Positions 55,311-63,914 of a stretch of DNA of 64,000 nt are shown in pieces. Every line of letters begins with the position of its first letter. Positions within the stretch are counted from its first letter, which is position 1. The position numbers and the translations under genes are program-made. The DNA comes from Sulfolobales archaeon HS-7. Its GTDB lineage: Archaea > Thermoproteota > Thermoprotei_A > Sulfolobales > Sulfolobaceae. The stretch is from contig AP024596.1 in NCBI GenBank assembly GCA_019704295.1, positions 1,597,369 to 1,661,368 on the forward strand, read 5' to 3'. The notes under the pieces were generated by a model, which was not told where the DNA came from, ran no database searches, and saw nothing but the letters and a program-made list of their open reading frames with translations.

Positions 55311-55576
55311 TACCCCTTTTGAAAAGACTTTCGCTGAATAAGTACGAGGTATCCCAGGAATCTCATATCTCAATAAACACAAATATCTGTAAAACATGCG
55401 TAGAAAAGCCGTGTATTAGGGTTTGTCCTGCAGGGACATATGAGGCTATGCCAGACGGAACGGTAACAGCCCACTATGAACGTTGTCTGGAATGTGGTGC
55501 CGCATTAGTGGCATGTCCCTTTGGGGCGATATCGTTTAAATGGCCTGATAAAGGCATAACTTATAGGTATGGATAA
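55295..55576 (+). CDS. fixX: FixX ferredoxin-like protein
   Basis: 93 residues with ferredoxin cysteines CKTCVEKPCIRVCP and a second group CLECGAALVACP. Spacing is as in FixX, where one [4Fe-4S] cluster is complete and the second site is altered. It overlaps fixC by 16 bases and ends the operon. It links FixC flavin to the quinone or ferredoxin acceptor. Confidence 0.88.
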   Translation: MENSVIPLLKRLSLNKYEVSQESHISINTNICKTCVEKPCIRVCPAGTYEAMPDGTVTAHYERCLECGAALVACPFGAISFKWPDKGITYRYG

Positions 55577-55816
55577 CAACGAACGTTGGTTTCAAAGTTT
55601 AGGCGACTCTGATGCATTCCTGCAAAGTGATTGACAAACTGTCAATTCCAAAGATGATGTCTTAAGATATTTTAGCGTCATTTATAAAAGATCGCAGCTT
55701 CGTTGCAAGAAAACATCAACTATCACAGCCTTATCGTTACCTAAGCTTTTCCCTAGAAGGAGGAGAGCCTCCCTTTAATTCTTAAGAGTTTTTCAACGCG
55801 TTTTTCAACCCAGAAG

Positions 55817-56265
55817 TCTAGTGAACTACCACGTCCTTACGGACAGGGCATCCCCACCTCTCGATCTCCTGCTTCTTCCAGGGAACTTACTGTACACTCC
55901 CTTAGAGAAGGGGATGTACAGCAGAGGTCTCCTGTCCACAGGCTCTAAGGGCAGTCCCGACCCCGTGTGAAGGATGTTTAGAGAAGCGTTGTAATCGCGA
56001 TCTACGACCCAACCACAGGGACAGGAAAAGGTACGGTTTTGTAAAGACAAATCCTTCTTTACATGCCCACATTTAGCACACCTCCTTTAGGTGTACGCTG
56101 GGTTTACTTTGAATACTCTCCTACCAGCTCTTTCAGCCTTCCTAGGTAGTTCATGAACTCAGAAAAACTGGAATGGAGTATATGCTTCCTCAGAGTTTTA
56201 CTTTCACCCCCTTCTACTCTCTCCTTCACGTCTAGATCTTCCACGCAAATCTCATCATAGAATCC
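55817..56265 (-). mobile_element. Truncated IS200/IS605 copy (tnpB 3' end only)
   Basis: This stretch matches the right end of the element at 61794. It keeps the end tagtgaactacc and the final part of tnpB (open frame 55826-56050 with [12 protein letters not shown]). The 99 bases at 55867-55965 are identical to 61848-61946, whereas the part beyond about 56000 is clearly diverged. No tnpA or tnpB start is present. It behaves like an isolated right end with a possible omega-RNA source. Confidence 0.75.
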
Positions 56266-56364
56266 TTATTACGACACCCTGGGGATTAGATGAAATACAG
56301 TTAAACGCTTCCGATATCAATTCATTAGCAAGGGACTTGTCCACTATCAGTCGATAGTGTAATA

Positions 56365-57416
56365 TTACAGCAATTTCGAGGCATCCTTATACACCCTATC
56401 AAGGAACTCGTAATCCTTTATTATACTCATCTTCTCCAGACTTCGTATTATATTATCTATTACACTGGAAGAAATTGTTGAGTTTTCCTCCATTTCGATG
56501 CAACTTTGTAGCCTAGACCAGGAGTTTTCGCCTTTTGCTAAACATTTCAAAGCATTCTTATACCTACTAGCCGTTAAGGTGGAAACTCTTCTTTTTTCCT
56601 CTATTAAGTTAACTAATTCTTGCTTTGCTAACAATACCGCCATCTCCTTAACTTCCCTAATCTGCTTACCTTCAACGTACTTATTACCAGCGAAAGTAAG
56701 CCAACCTGGTATTCCATCAAAGTAGTCCACGATATCTTCTACTACCTTATCCTCTACCTTTATGGAAAGTTCCTCGAAACCAGCTCTTAAGAACTCTTCA
56801 CTTCCATCTCTATTTAACCTATCTAAGGTTATTTCGAAATAGTATCTTCCGAAAATGGGAGAGTCTTTATCTCTACATCAATTAATTCATGGAGTAATCC
56901 GACTTCGGAACCCGTTAAAATGAAAGTCAGGTTTCTGTCATAGTCGTAAGCGTGAGCTATGGCTTCCTTAACCTCCTTACTTATAGGTCCTCTTAATTTC
57001 TGCGCCTCGTCCATAGCTATTATTAGCCTTTTCTCGTTAAGTTTATCGAAAAGGTCGGTGAGTGAGAGATAGTTTCTTCCTCCCCACTTTATTTCTACGT
57101 AGTTACCCATAATCCCTATTCCCTTTACCTTCTTCAGCACATCCTGTAAATAACCCAGCTTAGACGACAACGCGGAAGAGAACAGAGAATAAAGGTCCTT
57201 CCTGCCGTAATTTTCCTTAAGTTTTCTGAAATCTATGAGTATAAAATTTTCTTTAGCCTCGTTCAAGCCAACTAACAGGACTGAGGTCTTACCAATTCTT
57301 CTAACACCAGTGATAACTATTAATGGTCGCCTTATGTTTCTTACTAGCGCTGATACTTCCTTCTCACGGTCAAAGAGGTCCTCTTTTCTCTCCTTCGGTC
57401 TTTCATCAAATAACAT
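56365..57416 (-). pseudogene. Frameshifted archaeal AAA ATPase (ATPase_2 family)
   Basis: Two adjoining open parts form one protein of about 350 residues. The first (57416-56829) has Walker A GVRRIGKTS (37-45) and Walker B LIIAMDEAQ. The second, in another frame, continues SPIFGRYYFEITLDRLN, crosses the later start at 56730 and ends with a wHTH-like C-terminal domain. The frame changes near 56848 (net one base missing or two extra), so the gene is broken unless the sequence has an error. Such ATPases are common in Sulfolobales and often sit near mobile elements. Function is unknown. Confidence 0.7.
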
Positions 57417-57959
57417 ATTCTGCCCCAGAATACTAGTTCTGCCCCAGAAGTAATAAAAACGTCAGGGAAAACTAGGGAAGGAATTAATTGGATTAGGGAT
57501 GCAAGAACAAGGATAACGTCTAATGTAAAATTTATGTTATTTTCTTTATAAACTAAACTCCAAAAGAAAAACAAGTATCGTGAAACATTGCCAGAAGGAT
57601 AACACCTAAGGGTAATTATAAGTAGGTTATATCAAAGGGACGACTAATTCGTACGCAATCACTAAGGGGGAATACCTAAAGGAAATCCTTAAGAAGTTGA
57701 GGGTTGTGATTGAGGGAGTTCAAGGGTTTCTATCTCCCCAGATACGAATTGACCTACTTCAAGACGCTTCTTATGAAACTTTTCAAAGAGTTGGGAGCAG
57801 TGGGGCGATCATTCACTAACGTTATCAAGTGTTCCCTAGGTACTATGACGATAATTAAGGAGAAAAGGTAAAGCGAATATTCGAGTAAATTGTCGACCAT
57901 TACTATGTCTATACGTACCTTATTCAGTTCCAAAACTCCGATACGCGTTATGTATCGTG
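57417..57959. other. Relic-rich intergenic region
   Basis: Plus-strand pieces TNSYAITKGEYLKEILKKLR (about 57643-57700) and, after a frameshift, GFYLPRYEFTYFKTLLMKLF (about 57725-57786) read like one decayed coding sequence. I do not recognise its family. Confidence 0.4.
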
Positions 57960-59270
57960 TCAATTCGCCAGGTTACTTATTTCCTCACTTGTCATTTCAA
58001 TCGGTACGTAATTGGTATCATAACCTTTGAAAAACCAGTAACCAACGGCAGCTAATCCCAACCCCCACAATCCTAAATTATAGATTGTCCATTGAGGCCA
58101 ACTTAACGCAGTCGTTAAGTACCCCGATATCGTATAGGATATTATAGGAGCGCTTCTAACCACCCCTATTAGAAATGCCCTGGCGTTGGTCGGCATAAGA
58201 AGGGGTTCCATAATCGTTCTAGTGGCCCATGCGAACTCACTAAATGCCATATTTAAAGAGAGGAGTATATAGAAAGTGGATAAAGAGAACGGTAATACCC
58301 CTGTCGCTAGAAGAACTATCGGAATCATGGTGATCGTACCTCCAAGAAACGATAAAATGCCGAATACTCTTGATGAGATCATCACAATAAACAGCCCTAT
58401 TCCCAGTCCGGCAATTCCCGCGGCGAGATTAGCTATGAAAATGGAAAAAGACGCAACGCTCCCGGGTATTTGACTCTGGTAGAATTCTGGGGCAACGTAT
58501 GCCATAAGACCATAGGTAAGGTACTGGGAAATTCCAATTAACATGAGGAAGAGAATCCTCGTCTTTAATCCTACTCTCACTTTATTTTCCCTCACCCTTG
58601 TATTTTCCTCAGAAAGTGACGAAACCGTCTTCTTAGCCTCCTCTAACTTACCTTTATGTATATACCATCTAGCGGAGTCCGGAGAGAACTTCCTTATTAT
58701 TAGCGTTATCCCTACAATAATTAGAGTAAATATTCCTAGACTTGCCATCATTATGGTCTCAGAATTAGTGAACTGATAAATCAGGTAAGCTATTAACGAT
58801 ATTACAGCTGCGCCTATGTTATTGAAGTTTGGGATGAGAGTAAGAGCTTTTTCTCTGTGCTTTAACGGGAATGTTTCAGCAGCATATGCTAGCCCTACCG
58901 GAACCTCACCCTCTATGCCGAGAGTTCCAAGAAATATCCCTGCCATTATTGTTGTGAAAAGCCATGTTCCCTTAGCGAAAAAAGCTCCAGCTACAATTAA
59001 GGCTGCCCCTAGACCGTATAACGACATGGTTATTACATAGGAGTTCTTCCTTCCCAATCTAATGTCGGAAATATATGGAATGATCAAAGTTCCCAAAAAC
59101 GTAGCGATTGGAGGAATTATGAAAACCAGAATAGTCTTAAATTGAAAATAGGATAGAGGTCCTATCGTAGCGTAAACTCCCCATATGAAAAACCCTAATG
59201 ATAGTGATGTGAAGAGAAAAGAGTGAGCTTTAGACCATTTAGCTTTATCAATTTTCGCGGTAATGCTCAT
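57960..59270 (-). CDS. MFS transporter (sugar-porter-like)
   Basis: 436 residues, twelve hydrophobic segments. The loop between helices 2 and 3 reads YISDIRLGRKNSYVIT (the D-R-x-G-R-K motif) and GIEGEVPVGLAYAAETFPLKHREKALT resembles the P-E-S-x-R region of sugar and aromatic-acid porters. The central loop after helix 6 is short. It is next to an ALDH gene in the same direction (61-base gap), so it could take up the compound whose aldehyde that enzyme oxidises. The substrate is unknown. Confidence 0.75.
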   Translation of the reverse strand: MSITAKIDKAKWSKAHSFLFTSLSLGFFIWGVYATIGPLSYFQFKTILVFIIPPIATFLGTLIIPYISDIRLGRKNSYVITMSLYGLGAALIVAGAFFAKGTWLFTTIMAGIFLGTLGIEGEVPVGLAYAAETFPLKHREKALTLIPNFNNIGAAVISLIAYLIYQFTNSETIMMASLGIFTLIIVGITLIIRKFSPDSARWYIHKGKLEEAKKTVSSLSEENTRVRENKVRVGLKTRILFLMLIGISQYLTYGLMAYVAPEFYQSQIPGSVASFSIFIANLAAGIAGLGIGLFIVMISSRVFGILSFLGGTITMIPIVLLATGVLPFSLSTFYILLSLNMAFSEFAWATRTIMEPLLMPTNARAFLIGVVRSAPIISYTISGYLTTALSWPQWTIYNLGLWGLGLAAVGYWFFKGYDTNYVPIEMTSEEISNLAN

Positions 59271-59331
59271 AATCTAAAATACGTATAGTGAGTTATAAGT
59301 GTATTTATAACTAAGTTATAACGAAAAAAAT

Positions 59332-60891
59332 TCAAGTATATATGGTTCTCGCTTGCTCCCTCATGAACGAAAGCAGGTAATACTGACCGCCGGCGTTCTT
59401 CCCAGTATAGCCTGAGTGCTTCCAGCCTCCGAAAGGTTGTACGCCTGGCATTGCACCGGTTGTCGCTCCGACTTCCCTATTAGCGTAAGCTACGCCGGAC
59501 TCTATATTGCTGAAGAAGTACTCGATCTCCTCCTTATCCTCACTGAAAATTCCCGCAGTAAGGCCGTAATCTACATCATTGGCAAGTCTTATCGCTCTTT
59601 CTAGTGTGTCGTACTTAGTTACAAGCAGGATTGGAACGAAAAGCTCGGTCTTCCACAGGCGGCTAGTTAACGGTAGATCGGTAACTACTGTAGGTTCAAC
59701 GTAAAGATCGTGTAACGCTTTCCCTCCGTAAGCTATCTTCCCTCCATCTCTTTTAGCCTCTTCAATGAAATTCGTATACTTCTTAACTGCTTCTCTGTTT
59801 ATAATAGGCCCTAAGAAAGTGTCTCTCTCGCGCGGATCTCCGACTTTGATTTTCTTTACCCTTTCAACCAGCTTCTCTATGAAAGTTTCATAGACCTTAT
59901 CATAAACGTAAACCCTCGATGTAGCACTGCATTTTTGCCCTCCAAAGCCAAAAGCTCCCCTAGTGACTCCCTCCACAGCCTTATCTAGATTAGCCTTTGA
60001 AGTTACTATAACTGGGTTCTTTCCACCGAGTTCCATCACGACAGGTCTAGGATTAATTGAGGTTAACTCCTTTAATAGGGAATGCCCTACATCCCTACTT
60101 CCGGTAAACGCTAAACCGGAAACGTCCTTGCTACTTAGCGCGACCTTTGCTATTGTGCTTCCGCTACCTGTTACGTAATTTACAACGTTTTGAGGAAATC
60201 CCGCCCTTCTCATTATAGTGACTAGATTATAGGCGGAAAGAGGTGTGTCAGAGGAAGGCTTAACGATAGCGGTATTCCCAGTAATTACAGCCCCTAAGGT
60301 CATCGTAGAGGTTATAGCCAGCGGAAAGTTAAATGGGGCTATTATAAGCCATACTCCGTAGGGTCTCATCACTGAAGTCGCGATCTCATTTTTATACATT
60401 CTTGCATCCATTTCCTTTACGTATCCTCTGTTTTCCTGAAGTAGTTTGGCATAATATCTGAAATAATCAATGGTTTCATCTACTTCTGCAACTGCTTCAG
60501 CACGCGTTTTACCGTTCTCATAAGCTATAGTCGCCGCCAATTCGAACTTTTCTCTCTGCATCAATTCCGCCGCTCTCATAGTAATTTCAACTCTAGTCTT
60601 CCAATCTATGTCCCTCCACTCGTAAAAACCCTCCTTTGCTATTTGAATTGCCTTTGACACAGTAGTCTCGCTCGCTAAGTTAAACTTACCTATAACCGTC
60701 TTCTCGTCAATAGGAGATTTTACTTCAAATTTAGAACTCTCATGTATTTCTTGATTTCCGATCAGTATCGGATACTCCCTATTTAATTTCTCTTCTACTT
60801 TTTTAAGTCCCTTTTCATACTCCTCGTTGAATTCGTCTAACTTGTTTTCCTCTTGATACTTTAATTGGGTTCTCTCGTTTACGAATCCCAT
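59332..60891 (-). CDS. Aldehyde dehydrogenase (P5C-dehydrogenase-like)
   Basis: 519 residues from the ATG at 60891, where a TATA-like run tttttattc lies upstream. A TTG at 60909 is less likely. The nucleophilic cysteine is in FGFGGQKCSATSRVYV, the general base glutamate in VMELGGKNP, and IIAPFNFPLAITSTMTLGA is the NAD region. The end VQPFGGWKHSGYTGKNAGGQYYL matches 1-pyrroline-5-carboxylate dehydrogenases better than generic ALDHs. It would oxidise glutamate semialdehyde (proline or arginine breakdown) or a related semialdehyde. No proline dehydrogenase is nearby. Confidence 0.8.
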   Translation of the reverse strand: MGFVNERTQLKYQEENKLDEFNEEYEKGLKKVEEKLNREYPILIGNQEIHESSKFEVKSPIDEKTVIGKFNLASETTVSKAIQIAKEGFYEWRDIDWKTRVEITMRAAELMQREKFELAATIAYENGKTRAEAVAEVDETIDYFRYYAKLLQENRGYVKEMDARMYKNEIATSVMRPYGVWLIIAPFNFPLAITSTMTLGAVITGNTAIVKPSSDTPLSAYNLVTIMRRAGFPQNVVNYVTGSGSTIAKVALSSKDVSGLAFTGSRDVGHSLLKELTSINPRPVVMELGGKNPVIVTSKANLDKAVEGVTRGAFGFGGQKCSATSRVYVYDKVYETFIEKLVERVKKIKVGDPRERDTFLGPIINREAVKKYTNFIEEAKRDGGKIAYGGKALHDLYVEPTVVTDLPLTSRLWKTELFVPILLVTKYDTLERAIRLANDVDYGLTAGIFSEDKEEIEYFFSNIESGVAYANREVGATTGAMPGVQPFGGWKHSGYTGKNAGGQYYLLSFMREQARTIYT

Positions 60892-61075
60892 ATATATATT
60901 TTCTATCAATAGAATAAAAATTCTATTCTACCTTATCCAATTACCCACTTTATTTCGGAAAGAACAGTTTAACAGATAGTGATATTTTCAGGATATAATA
61001 ACAATTACTACAATTGCTATTCTATATATAGGAAAAAATATAATCTATGAAAAGGATATATCTTTTTGAGACCTC

Positions 61076-61793
61076 ATGACGAGGGTAATATTAACCGCAG
61101 ATAGAAGTGCATTCACGGATTACGCTGGAACCAGTGTACTCGGCTATGTCGCATGTATGCCTAGTAGATTAGTCCCTAGGTACTTTATGGACAAGTTCTT
61201 CACCCCTCCCATAAAGGCAGACAAAAACGGCAAGGCCTTGTATGCCCCCTATTCCCTAAGGAAGCTTGAGGCGTTGCTATCTAACGAGGGATTCGACACA
61301 ATGGTTACCCCTCCTGAATACCTAAAAAAGGTAGCTAATGAGGGAGATATAGTGGGTATTACGGCTCATGACCCCTTAGGAATAGAACCCGTTTCCATGA
61401 AGCTTTCAATGCTTTTCGGAGGTGGAAAAACTTGGACTGCAGAGTTCTTTGAGGAATTGGGAGAGCAGGTTAGAAAGGTAAAGAAGGAAAAGGGAATAAA
61501 AGTCCTCGTGGGAGGACCTGGGGTGTGGCAACTTGAAAGGGAGAGACCTGAATGGATCGATACCGTCTATATTGGTGATGGTGAAACGGACCTTCCCGAA
61601 GTATTAAAGAAAATAGAGGCAGGAGAGAAAATACCTGTGGTAAAGGCGAGAAAGGTACGAGATGTCACAAAAATCCCAACAATAAAAAATCCTGCGAGAC
61701 TAGGAGAGGTTCAGGTGACAAGGGGGTGTCCCCGGGGGTGTCAATTTTGCTCAATAACTCCCGAGACATTCATGTCAATACCGTTAGATGACG
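61076..61793 (+). pseudogene. B12-type radical SAM gene cut by an insertion sequence
   Basis: 239 intact codons: a cobalamin-binding-like N-terminal domain (VGGPGVW, YIGDGETDLPEVLKKIEAG) and the radical SAM cluster motif CPRGCQFC (about 223-230). It is then cut off at PLDDVV by the right end of an IS200/IS605 element. The continuing frame to 61951 is element sequence. The 3' half of the gene is not found after the element's left end at 63.5 kb, so a deletion or rearrangement followed insertion. A TATA-like box at about 61048-61056 supports the start. Confidence 0.8.
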
Positions 61794-61960
61794 TAGTGAA
61801 CTACCCCGCCCTCACGGACAGGGCATCCCCACCTCGCGGTGAGGATTTCCTGCTTCTTCCAGGGAACTTACTGTACACTCCCTTAGAGAAGGGGATGTAC
61901 AGCAGAGGTCTCCTGTCCACAGGCTCTAAGGGCAGTCCCGACCCCGCGTGAAGGATATTT
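61794..61960 (-). ncRNA. Candidate omega-RNA region of TnpB
   Basis: In TnpB systems the guide RNA derives from the 3' end of tnpB and the right end of the element. Here that region includes the right-end hairpin and the 99-base block that is identical in the truncated copy at 55.8 kb while flanking coding sequence diverged. That conservation pattern fits an RNA, but no expression evidence exists. Confidence 0.4.
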
Positions 61961-62943
61961 AGAGAAGCGTTATAATCACGGTCTACAGCGCAACCACAAT
62001 TAGGACAAACAAACACTCGGTCGGAAAGGGTTAGGTCTTTTTTCACGTATCCACACCTAGCACATGTCTTTGAAGTATTCCTCGGATCTACCTTCACTAC
62101 CCTCCTACCAGCTCTTTCAGCCTTGTAGGATAGGTAGCTCATGAACTTAGAGAAGTTAGAGTGGAGGACATGCTTCCTCAGAGTTTTACTCTCGTTACTC
62201 TCCACCATTTCCCTTACGTCTAGGTCTTCCACGCATATCTTATCATATTGTTCCACGAGCCACGAAGTCACCTTGTGGAGGTAATCGCTCATCAAGTTCT
62301 TCACATGTTCGTGAAGCTTGGCTAATTTTTCCCTGACCTTCTCGTAGTTTTTAGATCCCTTCCTCTTTCTTGATAGTGATCTCTGCAGGACCTTTATCCT
62401 CTTCTCGACATTGTCGAAAACCTTAGGGTTCCCTATCACTATACCGGTAGACGTAGTTACTAGCTTGTCAACTCCCAGGTCTATTCCGACCACTTTCCCA
62501 GTTTTCTCGCGAGGTCTCTTTTCGACCTCAACCTGAAAGATAGCATGCCAACCAGTGGCACTCCTCTTTATGATAACTCCCTTTACCTCACCTTCCAAAG
62601 GTCTGTGGAAGAGGACTTCCATTTCGCCTACCTTAGATAGGACGAGTCTGTCTCCCTGAACTTTGAAACCTGACTGGTTATAATTGATCACCTTGAGGAA
62701 CTTCTTGTACCTCAGTTTCCCCACTTTCCTCTCCTTCTTCCTAAGTTCGTGAAGGGCGTTGATGTTATACCATAGTAAGTTGTTGACCATCTGGAGGACT
62801 TTGGAGTAAACTAGTTCCTTTCCTTCTATTTTTAGGTCTTTCAACATGTTTTGAGTGTCCTTGGGTGTTATCTTTTTCCCTTCTTTCCTCGCGTTATTTA
62901 CCGTGTCTAACAACGCATTGTAAACCCTAGCTTCGATTTGCAT
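61801..62943 (-). CDS. tnpB: TnpB RNA-guided nuclease
   Basis: 380 residues from the first ATG. RuvC-like residues are D in GIDLGVDKLVTTSTG, E in ICVEDLDVRE and D in [14 protein letters not shown]. The zinc finger is TCARCGYVKKD with CPNCG. These define an active-looking nuclease guided by omega-RNA. The typical N-terminal strand (KIQLSFKYRVYPTREVEEKL) lies in frame upstream of the ATG without an ATG, GTG or TTG start, so either translation begins at a rare codon or the protein is slightly shortened. Confidence 0.88.
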   Translation of the reverse strand: MQIEARVYNALLDTVNNARKEGKKITPKDTQNMLKDLKIEGKELVYSKVLQMVNNLLWYNINALHELRKKERKVGKLRYKKFLKVINYNQSGFKVQGDRLVLSKVGEMEVLFHRPLEGEVKGVIIKRSATGWHAIFQVEVEKRPREKTGKVVGIDLGVDKLVTTSTGIVIGNPKVFDNVEKRIKVLQRSLSRKRKGSKNYEKVREKLAKLHEHVKNLMSDYLHKVTSWLVEQYDKICVEDLDVREMVESNESKTLRKHVLHSNFSKFMSYLSYKAERAGRRVVKVDPRNTSKTCARCGYVKKDLTLSDRVFVCPNCGCAVDRDYNASLNILHAGSGLPLEPVDRRPLLYIPFSKGVYSKFPGRSRKSSPRGGDALSVRAG

Positions 62944-63013
62944 GACGCGGAGGAGTTTCTCCTCTACTTCTCTTGTTGGATAAACCCTGTACTTGAAGGA
63001 GAGTTGAATTTTG

Positions 63014-63421
63014 TTACTCTCTCTCCTGGCTCTCCACGTATTTCCTCAACACCTCTAGCGTTACCTGTCCACTTGTCGCTAGGAAATATGAGGGAGACCA
63101 GAAGTGTCCTTTCCACAGTTTCTCTTTCATTTGAGGGAATTTCCTCTGTATTTCCCTTGAGGTAATGGTCTTGACCGCGTTTATGTATCTAGGTATGTCC
63201 AAGGTCGGTTTTGCTTTGAATAACATGTGAAAGTGATCCTTATCCACACCAATGTCTATTACCTCGACTTCGAATGTTTTGCTTATCTCCAGGATTTGTT
63301 CTTTTAGAAAATTGATTATTTCCTCGTTGTTAAATACCTTCCTGCGGTACTTCACCACCTGGACGTAGTGGTAATAAAGAGCGTAAACCGAGTGCGACCC
63401 TCTCTCCAATCTGTACCGCAT
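63014..63421 (-). CDS. tnpA: TnpA Y1/HUH transposase
   Basis: 135 residues of the IS200/IS605 HUH-endonuclease family. The metal-binding histidines are in KDHFHMLF (H-x-H) and the catalytic tyrosine in LRKYVESQ near the C-terminus. The start MRYRLERGSHSVYALYYHYV is typical. It cuts and pastes a single-stranded circle between hairpin-bearing ends. It lies next to the left end, which fits the usual gene order left end-tnpA-tnpB-right end. Confidence 0.9.
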   Translation of the reverse strand: MRYRLERGSHSVYALYYHYVQVVKYRRKVFNNEEIINFLKEQILEISKTFEVEVIDIGVDKDHFHMLFKAKPTLDIPRYINAVKTITSREIQRKFPQMKEKLWKGHFWSPSYFLATSGQVTLEVLRKYVESQERE

Positions 63422-63480
63422 AGTTATGCTTATTTTTTTATAACTATAAAAAGATTTCTATAAGGGGGCTATCCTCACGG

Positions 63481-63500
63481 AAGGGGACTTTCGCCCCCTT
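63481..63500. repeat. Left-end hairpin of the IS200/IS605 element
   Basis: The arms aagggg and cccctt flank an eight-base loop. The same hairpin, with variants, occurs in the orphan ends at 39.7 kb and 29.5 kb. Confidence 0.7.
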
Positions 63501-63524
63501 AACCCCCCCATAAAGTTAAAAGAG

Positions 63525-63769
63525 ACAAAGGGACATTCTGCAATGAAGTATAGCGGAATTCAACTTTCATCAACGCTGGATATGATAAACTCGATCTATA
63601 GGCTATTCAGAATATCGGTTTCTAATACCTAAGTTAGCTCAACTGACATACAAGATCTATACGAGATGATGTATCCCAGATAAAGATGATATCTTTACTA
63701 TTCGGTGCTGACTCCTTGGATATGGGTAATAAATATGTATGAATTTCCAACCTAGGCCGTTCACGTATT
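63525..63769. other. Flank beyond the insertion sequence
   Basis: About 245 bases lie between the left end of the element and MITE copy E. No continuation of the radical SAM gene and no other gene was recognised. Confidence 0.4.
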
Positions 63770-63914
63770 CATTGCGAATTCGGTTTGTTTAGAAATATAG
63801 AATGAATTTAATTGAGTTTAATCATATAAATTATGTAGGAATTCGTACTTGTAATTTCCTTTATTTGTTGCTATTTCCAATGATTGTAATTCGCGATGAA
63901 TACCTGAGACATCC
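63770..63914 (+). repeat. MITE-like repeat, copy E
   Basis: About 145 bp. The left end cattgcgaattcgg and the inner right end attgtaattcgcgatg are inverted repeats. Inner landmarks are gaatttaattga and ggaattcgtacttg, and the tail is acctgagacatcc. It is closest to copies B and C. Confidence 0.7.

Larger units (their letters stand above)
61794..63524 (-). mobile_element. IS200/IS605-family element with tnpA and tnpB
   Basis: About 1.73 kb. The left end holds a hairpin (63481-63500, aagggg/cccctt arms), then tnpA, then a 70-base gap and tnpB on the same strand, then the right end with a hairpin (61808-61824, gccct/agggc). The right boundary is defined by the shared sequence tagtgaactacc in the truncated copy at 55.8 kb. 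The left boundary comes from the orphan end at 39.7 kb. Inserted in the radical SAM gene. It lacks inverted repeats, as the family does. Confidence 0.85.

Noticed and set aside
61794..61951. Radical SAM frame continuing 52 codons into the insertion sequence
   Set aside because: This segment is the right end of the IS element (shared with the copy at 55.8 kb) and is not part of the original gene.
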